Origin: Nitrospirota bacterium
Lineage (GTDB): Bacteria; Nitrospirota; Nitrospiria; Nitrospirales; Nitrospiraceae
Length of the DNA stretch: 6,339 nucleotides
Assembly: GCA_016235225.1 (NCBI GenBank)
Contig: JACRLS010000017.1
Span: 1-6,339 of the forward strand
Direction: 5' to 3'
A program made the translations under genes and the position numbers. The notes under the pieces are model-generated. The model did not search any database. It saw nothing but the letters and a program-made list of their open reading frames with translations, and was not told where the DNA came from. Below are positions 1 through 4,718 of this stretch, in pieces (positions within the stretch are counted from its first letter, which is position 1; each line of letters begins with the position of its first letter).

Positions 1-1
1 G

Positions 2-208
2 TTTTTCGCCGTGCACGTGCTCTTTTTGCCGGCCCTGCTCGCAACCTTGGTCATGATCCACCTCTTTATTCTCCGGCGGGTGGGCCCGGCGGGGCCCTGG
101 CGTGGCGGGTACGAGCGACGGAAAAGCGGCGAGACGACTTCGCAAGGTAAAGGACCGGGCAGTCCCGGATTCGTCGAACGTCGGGTGAGGAGCAGCGAGA
201 CGTTTTAG
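2..208 (+). CDS. Cytochrome b (b6-type) N-terminal half, 5'-partial, ending at an in-frame amber codon
   Basis: This is the end of the haem b-carrying half of a quinol:cytochrome c oxidoreductase (bc/b6f-type) cytochrome b, an integral membrane protein of complex III. The frame is open from the window edge. Two histidines at codons 14-16 and 59-61 lie 15 residues apart in a hydrophobic helix (FFAVHVLFLPALLATLVMIH), which fits the helix D haem-ligand pair; this spacing is typical of b6 rather than mitochondrial cytochrome b. A basic, glycine-rich linker of about 40 residues follows (RRVGPAGPW onward). The frame stops at TAG 206-208 but continues open in the same frame into the PEWY-containing half that follows. 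The family assignment is firm. Whether this is a separate subunit or the front of one interrupted gene is treated under the amber codon entry. Confidence 0.85.
   Translation, partial: FFAVHVLFLPALLATLVMIHLFILRRVGPAGPWRGGYERRKSGETTSQGKGPGSPGFVERRVRSSETF
206..208 (+). other. In-frame UAG codon splitting cytochrome b
   Basis: The codons before the stop read S-S-E-T-F and the codons after it read P-R-Q-V-F-M-D-A-V-V-M. Known one-piece cytochrome b proteins of this type carry an aromatic-Pro motif (F-[YFH]-P) just before the first helix of the C-terminal half, followed by a conserved K/M-D. The UAG therefore sits exactly where Tyr (or Phe/His) is expected, and TAC or TAT to TAG is a single change. 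At least four other genes here end in TAG (847, 1552, 2331, 4001), so genome-wide reassignment of UAG is unlikely. Remaining explanations are a nonsense mutation, a sequencing or assembly error, local readthrough, or a genuine split with reinitiation at ATG 224. Confidence 0.7.
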
Positions 209-223
209 CCCCGACAGGTATTC

Positions 224-847
224 ATGGATGCGGTGGTCATGCTGGGCATCTTCGCCGTGGTGGCGGTTCTGGCACTCACCGTGCACTTTCCGCTGGCCGA
301 CAAGGCGAACCCATCGGACACCACGTTCGTGCCGGTGCCGGAGTGGTATTTTCTTTTCTACTATCAACTCTTGAAATACGTGCACGGGCCCTTGGAGCCT
401 CTGGCGACCTGGATTCTCCCGGCGTTGTTTTTCCTGGGGTTGCTCTTCTGGCCTTTCATTGACCGAAATCCCGCGCGCCATCCGACCGCACGCCCGGTTG
501 CGCTGGCCGCAGGGGGCGTATTTCTTCTGGTCGTGTTCGGGCTGCTGGGGGTTTCGCTCCGGGACCTCTATGCCGTGCCTCGCATGAACCCGGCCGTGGG
601 GAGAGGTAAGGCGGTGTTTGAGCAGTTCGGCTGCGCCGGCTGTCATCGCATTCATGGCGAAGGCGGCGCCGTGGGGCCTGACCTGTCGTACGTCGGCGAC
701 ACGAGGCCCGAACGTGAATGGCATCTGAAACATTTCCGCGACCCGCAATCCGTCTCACCCGGCTCGATCATGCCGAAGTTCCCTCTCGACTCCAAGCAAC
801 TCGAGGATCTGACGAGCTACATGTTGAGCCTCAAACGAGAGGCGTAG
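224..847 (+). CDS. Cytochrome b C-terminal half fused to a monohaem cytochrome c domain
   Basis: This 207-residue product corresponds to the subunit IV-like half of cytochrome b, which helps form the quinol-oxidation (Qo) site, plus a tethered cytochrome c that would accept electrons on the periplasmic side. A first membrane helix spans about residues 3-21. The Qo-site PEWY motif is at 39-42, and further helices lie at about 62-79 and 91-112. The haem c motif CAGCH is at 137-141 with a likely axial Met at 183 (SIMP). The fusion could take the place of a separate cytochrome c1 or f. ATG 224 is the first start after the amber codon, but it lies at the very beginning of the helix, has only a weak upstream AGG and leaves out the in-frame PRQVF residues. 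An original one-piece gene is therefore favoured. The stop is TAG 845-847. Confidence 0.88.
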   Translation: MDAVVMLGIFAVVAVLALTVHFPLADKANPSDTTFVPVPEWYFLFYYQLLKYVHGPLEPLATWILPALFFLGLLFWPFIDRNPARHPTARPVALAAGGVFLLVVFGLLGVSLRDLYAVPRMNPAVGRGKAVFEQFGCAGCHRIHGEGGAVGPDLSYVGDTRPEREWHLKHFRDPQSVSPGSIMPKFPLDSKQLEDLTSYMLSLKREA

Positions 848-1180
848 CGGCGACTCAGGCAGTGTGTCGAATCACGCGACGAATGTCACGGTGCAAAGCC
901 GACCGGATCGACGGGCAGTCCACCCGCCGCCCTCTGCAACGAGGCACGATCAGGCGTCGAACAAAGGAGGGACGAGGGGCCAAGCCCTGGCGAACCAGCG
1001 AGAGGGTAACTTGAGGGATCGACGCGCCCACTTCACAGGGCGAGATTGCCGACGGTCTCAGACTCTGTTCTGAAGCGGAGGCTGCTGAATGTCTGAGGGG
1101 TCTCGATGCGTGAGATAGTTGCGGTGCGCCGAACGCGAACACGCGAATGTTGACTGGCCATTCATCATAGGGAGGTGACG
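848..1180 (+). other. Gap of 333 bases without a convincing gene
   Basis: No frame here gives a recognisable protein; the short open frames are rich in Arg, Ser and Pro and look like chance. The only clear structure is a 7-bp perfect inverted repeat, CTCAGAC at 1057-1063 and GTCTGAG at 1091-1097, with a 27-base loop. No good promoter pair was found. A strong ribosome-binding site lies at the right end. Confidence 0.5.
1170..1175 (+). promoter_or_regulatory. Shine-Dalgarno site deciding the cytochrome c start
   Basis: GGGAGG lies 5 bases upstream of ATG 1181. The in-frame GTG at 1175 overlaps this site, so ATG 1181 is the chosen start. Confidence 0.8.
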
Positions 1181-1552
1181 ATGACTCGTTCGAGTAGCAT
1201 GGGTATGCTCTTTGCGGCGGCGATGCTCCTCACTCCGGCGGGCATGCTCGATCCGCGTGGCGTCTCGGCGGCCGCTGGGGATGTGGCAAAAGGGAAGGCG
1301 CTGTTTGAACTCAAGGGCGGCTGCGTGAATTGCCACGGGTCAGGCGGAGGCGGCGACGGACCGGCCGGGAAAATGCTCGCGCCGCCTCCCGCGGATTTGA
1401 CCAGTCCGAAGGCCAAGGCCAAATCTGGTGCAGACGTGCTCAAAACCATCCAAGAGGGGCGGTCTGGCACGGCGATGATCGGGTTCAAGGGACAGCTCAC
1501 GGAACAGGAAATCCGTGATCTGTTGACCTATGTGCGAAGCTTGAGCAAGTAG
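1181..1552 (+). CDS. Small periplasmic class I-type cytochrome c, monohaem
   Basis: A 123-residue exported electron carrier. An N-terminal signal peptide (about residues 1-31, hydrophobic stretch LFAAAMLLTPAGML, likely cut after VSAA) is followed by a single cytochrome c domain. The haem-binding motif CVNCH is at 48-52, a Gly-rich loop follows (GSGGGGDGPAG), and Met99 (GTAMIGF) is the likely sixth haem ligand. The C-terminal helix ends LLTYVRSLSK, as usual for this fold. The protein should move electrons in the periplasm, plausibly taking them from the haem c domain of the upstream bc complex. It resembles the cytochrome at 2453-2890 in plan and in its C-terminal helix, so the two may be paralogues. 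The specific partner cannot be read from the sequence. Confidence 0.9.
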   Translation: MTRSSSMGMLFAAAMLLTPAGMLDPRGVSAAAGDVAKGKALFELKGGCVNCHGSGGGGDGPAGKMLAPPPADLTSPKAKAKSGADVLKTIQEGRSGTAMIGFKGQLTEQEIRDLLTYVRSLSK

Positions 1553-1582
1553 GCGAGGGAGGGCTCATCGCAGCGCCTCGCC
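1552..1582 (+). other. Inverted repeat at the end of the cytochrome c gene
   Basis: GGCGAGG (1552-1558) and CCTCGCC (1576-1582) pair perfectly over 7 bp with a 17-base loop, and the stem begins at the last base of the stop codon. The downstream bases GGAAAAAGG are not a T-tract on this strand, so it is at best a factor-dependent termination or RNA-stability hairpin. Confidence 0.35.
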
Positions 1583-1659
1583 GGAAAAAGGTATGGCAAG
1601 AGTCTGGCTCGCGCGGTTCGATCCTGCCGAATATCCTTGAATCCCCGACCTGTTAACAA

Positions 1660-1671
1660 ATCTCGCGAGAT
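1660..1671. promoter_or_regulatory. 12-bp perfect palindrome, possible operator
   Basis: ATCTCGCGAGAT is fully self-complementary and lies 136 bases upstream of ATG 1807, next to a second palindrome, GTTAAC (1652-1657). The setting in an intergenic AT-richer patch suits a dimeric regulator site, but no matching promoter with correct spacing was seen. Confidence 0.35.
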
Positions 1672-1794
1672 ATATCCGGAGCGTGAAACGGGGGGCCACA
1701 GAAAAGAAGTGAATCCTTTTGTGAGAATCGGGATCATACGCGGGAACGGTGTTGCGCTTCGGCACGGAAAGAATTCATCCATCAACCCAACGAA

Positions 1795-1801
1795 GAGGAG
1801 G
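1795..1801 (+). promoter_or_regulatory. Shine-Dalgarno site deciding the DUF1264 gene start
   Basis: GAGGAGG is 5 bases from ATG 1807 but only 2 bases from the adjoining in-frame GTG 1804, which favours ATG 1807. Confidence 0.75.
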
Positions 1802-1806
1802 CCGTG

Positions 1807-2331
1807 ATGATTGGAATGTTGCGATCCGCCGGACTGTTGAGTGCCATGAGCATGCTCATGGTGGGATGTATGACAAGCCCTGCGATCAGCGGGGAGCCCA
1901 AATCGCCGGTCGAAGGTTTTGACATTCATGTCCAGGCGCCACACATGATGGCCGACGGCACCCCTGGCGGGCCGTTCCATCACTACTGCAAAGGCATCTC
2001 GGATAAGATTCTCCAGTGCCTGCTGTTCGATTCCACCGATCCGAAGGCGAAACTGGTCGCCATCGAATACTTTGTGGCCAAAGACCTGTCTAGAAAACTG
2101 CCGGCCATCCAATGGCATCGGCATTTCCATGATCATAAGATCGAAATCGCCACGGGTCGTGTCCAGGTGTTGGACATGCCGGCGGATCAGGCCGCCAAGG
2201 TGGCGGAGGTCGCGGCCGGCACGGACGGGGTGATCTATCACCTCTGGCAGCATGGACAGGAGTTCCCGGACGGAACCGTCACGTTCCCGCAATCCCTGGG
2301 GCATAAGTTCCCGAGGCATGGTGAAAAGTAG
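1807..2331 (+). CDS. DUF1264-family (OBAP-like) protein, probable lipoprotein
   Basis: A 174-residue protein of unknown function. The N-terminus has a short hydrophobic stretch ending LMVGC, with Cys21 placed like a lipoprotein cysteine; the residue three before it is Met rather than the usual Leu, so ordinary secretion is also possible. The body matches the DUF1264 plan as I know it: HHYCK at 58-62, a short strand with Cys71 (LQCLLFDS), VAIEYFVAKDL at about 84-94, a His-rich WHRHFHDH at 103-110, and IYHLW near 143-147. The family includes plant oil-body-associated proteins and bacterial homologues with no established reaction. The clustered histidines and the two cysteines hint at metal or haem contact, but this is inference. 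Flanking cytochrome genes suggest an envelope role. Confidence 0.78.
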   Translation: MIGMLRSAGLLSAMSMLMVGCMTSPAISGEPKSPVEGFDIHVQAPHMMADGTPGGPFHHYCKGISDKILQCLLFDSTDPKAKLVAIEYFVAKDLSRKLPAIQWHRHFHDHKIEIATGRVQVLDMPADQAAKVAEVAAGTDGVIYHLWQHGQEFPDGTVTFPQSLGHKFPRHGEK

Positions 2332-2337
2332 GTTGCC

Positions 2338-2376
2338 CGACGTGAAACGTCGCGCGTGAACCGGAAAGCGTAAGGG
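2338..2376 (+). repeat. Degenerate 7-base tandem repeat tract with a small hairpin
   Basis: Successive heptamers from 2342 read GTGAAAC, GTCGCGC, GTGAACC, GGAAAGC, GTAAGGG, all variants of GTGAANC. At its start CGACGT (2338-2343) and ACGTCG (2347-2352) form a 6-bp hairpin with a GAA loop, just past the stop codon of the DUF1264 gene. The same heptamer family recurs at 5973-6000. Confidence 0.5.
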
Positions 2377-2386
2377 GGAACTCAGT

Positions 2387-2418
2387 CATGGGCGGGGTGC
2401 GAGTGTGCCCCGCCCATG
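2387..2418. repeat. Perfect 11-bp inverted repeat (strong hairpin)
   Basis: The left arm CATGGGCGGGG (2387-2397) and right arm CCCCGCCCATG (2408-2418) are perfectly complementary with a 10-base loop. The hairpin lies between the DUF1264 gene and the second cytochrome c gene. No T-run follows, so it is not a classical intrinsic terminator. It ends 34 bases before ATG 2453 and would sit in the 5' leader if the two genes are cotranscribed. Confidence 0.7.
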
Positions 2419-2452
2419 TCCTATGGCGACCAGTCATGCGAGTGAAGTGACC

Positions 2453-2890
2453 ATGAGACGGAATCCTGTGCTCGTGCTACTGTGGCTCTGGGTCTGTGTG
2501 ATTCCCCCGGTCCATGGAGCGGATTCGGAAGTCCTCAAACCGCGGGTCCCGCTCGATCAGATCGCCGAAGCCCGGACCTGGACGAATCCTGTTCCTGCCG
2601 CACCGGACAACATCGAACAAGGAAAAACCATCTTTCACGGCAAAGCCTTTTGCGTCACCTGTCATGGACGGGACGGCAAGGGGCTTGGAGAGATCGAAGG
2701 TCTTCGCGGAAAACTTCCGAGGAACTTTACGGACAAAGCCTGGCAGGCAGCACGCACCGATGGCGAATTATTTTGGATCTTGAAAAACGGGAGTCCGGGC
2801 TCGGACATGGCGTCGTTCATCCCGTTGGTCCTGACCGAAGAAGAAGCTTGGCACGTCCTGCTCTATGTGCGATCCTTCAGCGGCAAGTAA
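2453..2890 (+). CDS. Small periplasmic cytochrome c, monohaem
   Basis: A 145-residue exported electron carrier. ATG 2453 was chosen because it begins directly at a good signal peptide (MRR, then the hydrophobic core VLVLLWLWVCVIPP, likely cut near VHGA, residues 20-23). An in-frame GTG at 2405 would start inside the preceding hairpin and place 16 non-signal residues in front. The Shine-Dalgarno match is weak (GTGAAG). The haem motif CVTCH is at 67-71 and Met119 (GSDMASF) is the likely axial ligand; the chain ends with a helix LLYVRSFSGK. The domain plan matches the cytochrome at 1181-1552. It probably works as a periplasmic carrier or a subunit of a nearby complex; the partner is unknown. Confidence 0.88.
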   Translation: MRRNPVLVLLWLWVCVIPPVHGADSEVLKPRVPLDQIAEARTWTNPVPAAPDNIEQGKTIFHGKAFCVTCHGRDGKGLGEIEGLRGKLPRNFTDKAWQAARTDGELFWILKNGSPGSDMASFIPLVLTEEEAWHVLLYVRSFSGK

Positions 2891-2896
2891 CCGTGT

Positions 2897-3006
2897 ATTG
2901 ACGCTTCGACGGCGCCTGGTTCGACAGGCTCACCACCCTGAGCGCAGCCGAAGGGCATGCCCCCGCCGCTCGGGAGAGCGGGGCACAGGCGTCGCTCAGC
3001 GTCAAT
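2897..3006. repeat. 110-bp palindromic element with 9-bp terminal inverted repeats
   Basis: ATTGACGCT (2897-2905) and AGCGTCAAT (2998-3006) are perfect terminal inverted repeats. A second nested pair, CGCCTG (2913-2918) and CAGGCG (2986-2991), continues the stem. Two further hairpins lie inside: GCTCA/TGAGC (2928-2932, 2939-2943) flanked by TTCGAC and GCCGAA, and CCGCTC/GAGCGG (2966-2971, 2976-2981) with a GGGA loop. The whole forms a branched cruciform-like fold. The TTCGACAGGCTCA and CTGAGC words resemble intergenic repeats common in many bacterial genomes. It may be a REP/MITE-like element. Confidence 0.6.
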
Positions 3007-3050
3007 CCTGAGCAAGCCCCGCCCGGAAGGGAGGGTAGTCGAAGGATTGA
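3002..3050. repeat. Second inverted repeat overlapping the palindromic element
   Basis: TCAATCCT (3002-3009) and AGGATTGA (3043-3050) are perfect 8-bp arms around a GC-rich middle. The arms carry CCTGAGC and GTCGAAGG, the reverse-oriented counterpart of TTCGACAGGCTCA in the preceding element. The left arm shares five bases with the terminal repeat of the 2897-3006 element, so only one of the two stems can form at a time. The right arm includes GAAGGA and an in-frame TGA just upstream of the barrel gene start at 3060. Confidence 0.6.
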
Positions 3051-3059
3051 CCGCTCTTC

Positions 3060-4001
3060 ATGGACGGACGTCGGCGAGCTAAGGGACCTGTCTGGCTCAG
3101 CGCGTTGCTGGGCCTTCTCTTGCCACTTGAGGCACTCGGCGGCGAGTGGTCGGCTATTGCGGAGCAAAAAGTCCTCTATACGGACGACGTCTTTCAGCTC
3201 TCATCAGCCAGGCGCCTGGCGTTGGCGGAAGACCCGAGTCAGCCGACGATCGTGCCGGTGGAGAAGCCGAGCGACGTGGTCTGGGAGCCTTCGGTCGAGC
3301 TGCGGAGAACCTCCAAGTCCCGTTTGGGGAACACCCAGGTCTCCTTCAAGGCCCACGGGTTCATCTTTACCGATCACTCGATTTTCAACCACGGCAATTA
3401 CCGGCTGCAGCTCAAACAGGATCTCGCACCGGGCACCTCTCTTCTGCTGCGGTACCGGTACATCCCGAACCTCTTTCTTGGAACCAATTTCGAGCGGCGA
3501 TCAGGAACCGCCTCGCAGCAGGAGGAGCGCGTCACCTCGCACATCTGGCGTGTCCAGCTCGAACGCCGTCTCAGCGAGACGTGGGCGGTGACCCTGACCA
3601 CTCGATTCGGCCTTCGACTGTACAACGACGTCTTCGCTGAGCGTGATACGAAGTTTTATACGGTCGGTCCCCATGTGGAGTATGCCCTCCTGCCCACCCT
3701 CACGCTCTCCTTGGGCTATCAGTATGAGCGGGGCCTCGCGGACGGCCGCGGCGAGACGCAGTTCAACGACGAGAATCTGCACTATGCCTTCCGCCGAAAA
3801 GACTTCACGACGGATCTCATCGGGGACACCCATCTGGGACGCCAAGACACGACACACCAAGGAACGGCCGAGTTGCGGTACGCGCTCTCCGATCCGATGA
3901 CAGTCAGCCTCGGCGTTCAGCGGACCCAGCGCAGCTCGAACGTCCTGTCGAAAGAGTTCAACGATACCAACACCTCCCTCGGCGTTCAGTACCGCTTCTA
4001 G
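3060..4001 (+). CDS. Outer-membrane beta-barrel protein, family not recognised
   Basis: A 313-residue exported protein. The N-terminus is a signal peptide (RRR followed by WLSALLGLLLPLEALGG, likely cut near residue 28). The rest alternates polar and hydrophobic residues in short strands separated by charged turns, for example YRLQLKQ, SLLLRYRYIP, WAVTLTTRFGLRLY, LTLSLGYQYERG and MTVSLGVQR, and it ends VQYRF. A terminal Phe after such a strand is the usual outer-membrane barrel assembly signal. There are no cysteines, so it carries no haem c and lacks the CXXC of MtrB-type porins. ATG 3060 is the only credible start: an in-frame TGA lies at 3048-3050. No good Shine-Dalgarno site is present; GAAGGA is 13 bases away, in the repeat arm. 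It could be a porin or a small-molecule or lipid channel. Confidence 0.82.
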   Translation: MDGRRRAKGPVWLSALLGLLLPLEALGGEWSAIAEQKVLYTDDVFQLSSARRLALAEDPSQPTIVPVEKPSDVVWEPSVELRRTSKSRLGNTQVSFKAHGFIFTDHSIFNHGNYRLQLKQDLAPGTSLLLRYRYIPNLFLGTNFERRSGTASQQEERVTSHIWRVQLERRLSETWAVTLTTRFGLRLYNDVFAERDTKFYTVGPHVEYALLPTLTLSLGYQYERGLADGRGETQFNDENLHYAFRRKDFTTDLIGDTHLGRQDTTHQGTAELRYALSDPMTVSLGVQRTQRSSNVLSKEFNDTNTSLGVQYRF

Positions 4002-4026
4002 CCCTTATGAGCCTCACCGACTATCC

Positions 4027-4079
4027 CGCCGTCCGCTGTGGCATCTTGGGACGGCGACGCCGAAAGGCCTGGGGCCTTT
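4027..4079 (+). terminator. Tandem stem-loops downstream of the barrel gene, possible terminator
   Basis: CGCCGTCC (4027-4034) and GGACGGCG (4049-4056) form a perfect 8-bp stem. Seven bases on, AAAGGCC (4063-4069) and GGCCTTT (4073-4079) form a perfect 7-bp stem with a TGG loop. They start 26 bases after the barrel stop codon. The second stem ends in TTTG rather than a full T-tract, so termination is plausible but not classical. Confidence 0.45.
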
Positions 4080-4276
4080 GTCTCCAACCTTCGCTCCCTT
4101 CGTCGATGGATTGCAGAACCCCCCTGGATAAGTTGGGGATTTTAGGAGGTCTCGCTGAGTCTTGTGTGGCACGCCGGTCGCAGGAGACATAGCCCGTGAA
4201 TGTCTGGACCCTAGGCCATGAGATGGTGGGAGCACCGGGCATGGCCGTCATCTGGTTAGCCTACCGACTACCGGAA

Positions 4277-4282
4277 GAGGAG
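4277..4282 (+). promoter_or_regulatory. Shine-Dalgarno site of the OsmC-family gene
   Basis: GAGGAG lies 8 bases upstream of ATG 4291, which supports that start. Confidence 0.75.
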
Positions 4283-4290
4283 CGCTCTCG

Positions 4291-4704
4291 ATGACCCTGT
4301 GTGTGACGTTTCACGGCGGAACCCGGTATGACATCGCGAGCAACGGCCACACGGTGATCACGGATCAGCCGGTGGACGATGGCGGAATGGATGCCGGGAT
4401 GAGCCCGGTCGATCTGTTCGTCGGTTCGCTCACCGCCTGCGTGGCCTATTTTGTCGGACGCTATTGCGCCCGGCATCAGATACTCTGCGAGAGCCTCACC
4501 GTCGAGGCCGACTGGACCATGGCCGAACAGCCCCATCGCGTCGGCACCATCGCGCTACGGATTCATCTGCCGGAGACGCTGAATCCTTCTGAACGCGAAC
4601 GGCTCCTACGGGTGGCGCACGGCTGTACCGTCCATCAATCTCTGGTCGTGCCGGCTCAGGTAGAGATTGCACTGACGAACGAGGCCGGTACCGGTTCGCG
4701 GTGA
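4291..4704 (+). CDS. OsmC/Ohr-family protein
   Basis: A 137-residue cytoplasmic protein of the OsmC/Ohr superfamily, whose studied members reduce organic hydroperoxides or related oxidants with a pair of cysteines. The family layout is visible: an N-terminal sheet, the MSPVDLFVGSLTAC segment with the first Cys at 50 at the start of the central helix, and the second Cys at 112 in AHGCTVHQSL. Additional cysteines sit at 4, 59 and 66. No signal peptide is present. It is closer to the general OsmC/YhfA-like branch than to classical Ohr, judging by SLTAC and GCTVHQSL. The next gene begins 14 bases after its stop, so it is probably cotranscribed with the sulfite dehydrogenase genes. This suggests, but does not show, a role in handling oxidised or sulfur-containing thiol species. 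Confidence 0.88.
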   Translation: MTLCVTFHGGTRYDIASNGHTVITDQPVDDGGMDAGMSPVDLFVGSLTACVAYFVGRYCARHQILCESLTVEADWTMAEQPHRVGTIALRIHLPETLNPSERERLLRVAHGCTVHQSLVVPAQVEIALTNEAGTGSR

Positions 4705-4709
4705 CCCCT

Positions 4710-4714
4710 GGAGG
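4710..4714 (+). promoter_or_regulatory. Shine-Dalgarno site deciding the sulfite dehydrogenase start
   Basis: GGAGG lies 4 bases before ATG 4719. The alternative GTG 4701 would overlap the OsmC stop codon by 4 bases but lacks a comparable site and would push the Tat motif inward. Confidence 0.7.
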
Positions 4715-4718
4715 CAAC

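Larger units (their letters stand above)
4002..4290 (+). other. Intergenic region of 289 bases with hairpins, no convincing gene
   Basis: Short open frames on both strands show no family resemblance. The first third contains two stem-loops annotated separately. Farther right are a C-run and G-run (4119-4124, 4135-4138) followed by ATTTT, a consensus-like TAGGAGGT (4143-4150) with no usable gene after it, and a 6-bp inverted repeat AGACAT (4185-4190) / ATGTCT (4200-4205). The promoter of the OsmC-sulfite dehydrogenase operon should lie here, but no clear -35/-10 pair was found. Confidence 0.45.

Noticed and set aside
880..915. GTGCAAAGCC resembling the GCAAAGCC part of a cyclic-di-GMP (GEMM) riboswitch, upstream of a cytochrome c gene
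   Set aside because: The partner motif with AAACC and the GNRA-capped first hairpin, and the second receptor hairpin, were not found.
1150..1180. TTGACT as a -35 box before the first small cytochrome c
   Set aside because: The position of a -10 box at usual spacing falls in the ribosome-binding site and start region and has no TATAAT-like match.
1528..2319. Long open frame on the - strand (263 codons) opposite the DUF1264 gene
   Set aside because: It is antisense to a recognisable family protein with a good ribosome-binding site and matches no family I know.
4007..4192. Small + strand open frame of 61 codons after the barrel gene
   Set aside because: No ribosome-binding site, it runs through two hairpins, and the sequence resembles no protein.
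4143..4220. Consensus-like TAGGAGGT suggesting a hidden small gene
   Set aside because: The nearest TTG/GTG starts (4162, 4164) are about 12-14 bases away and give only about 11-20 codons with no features.
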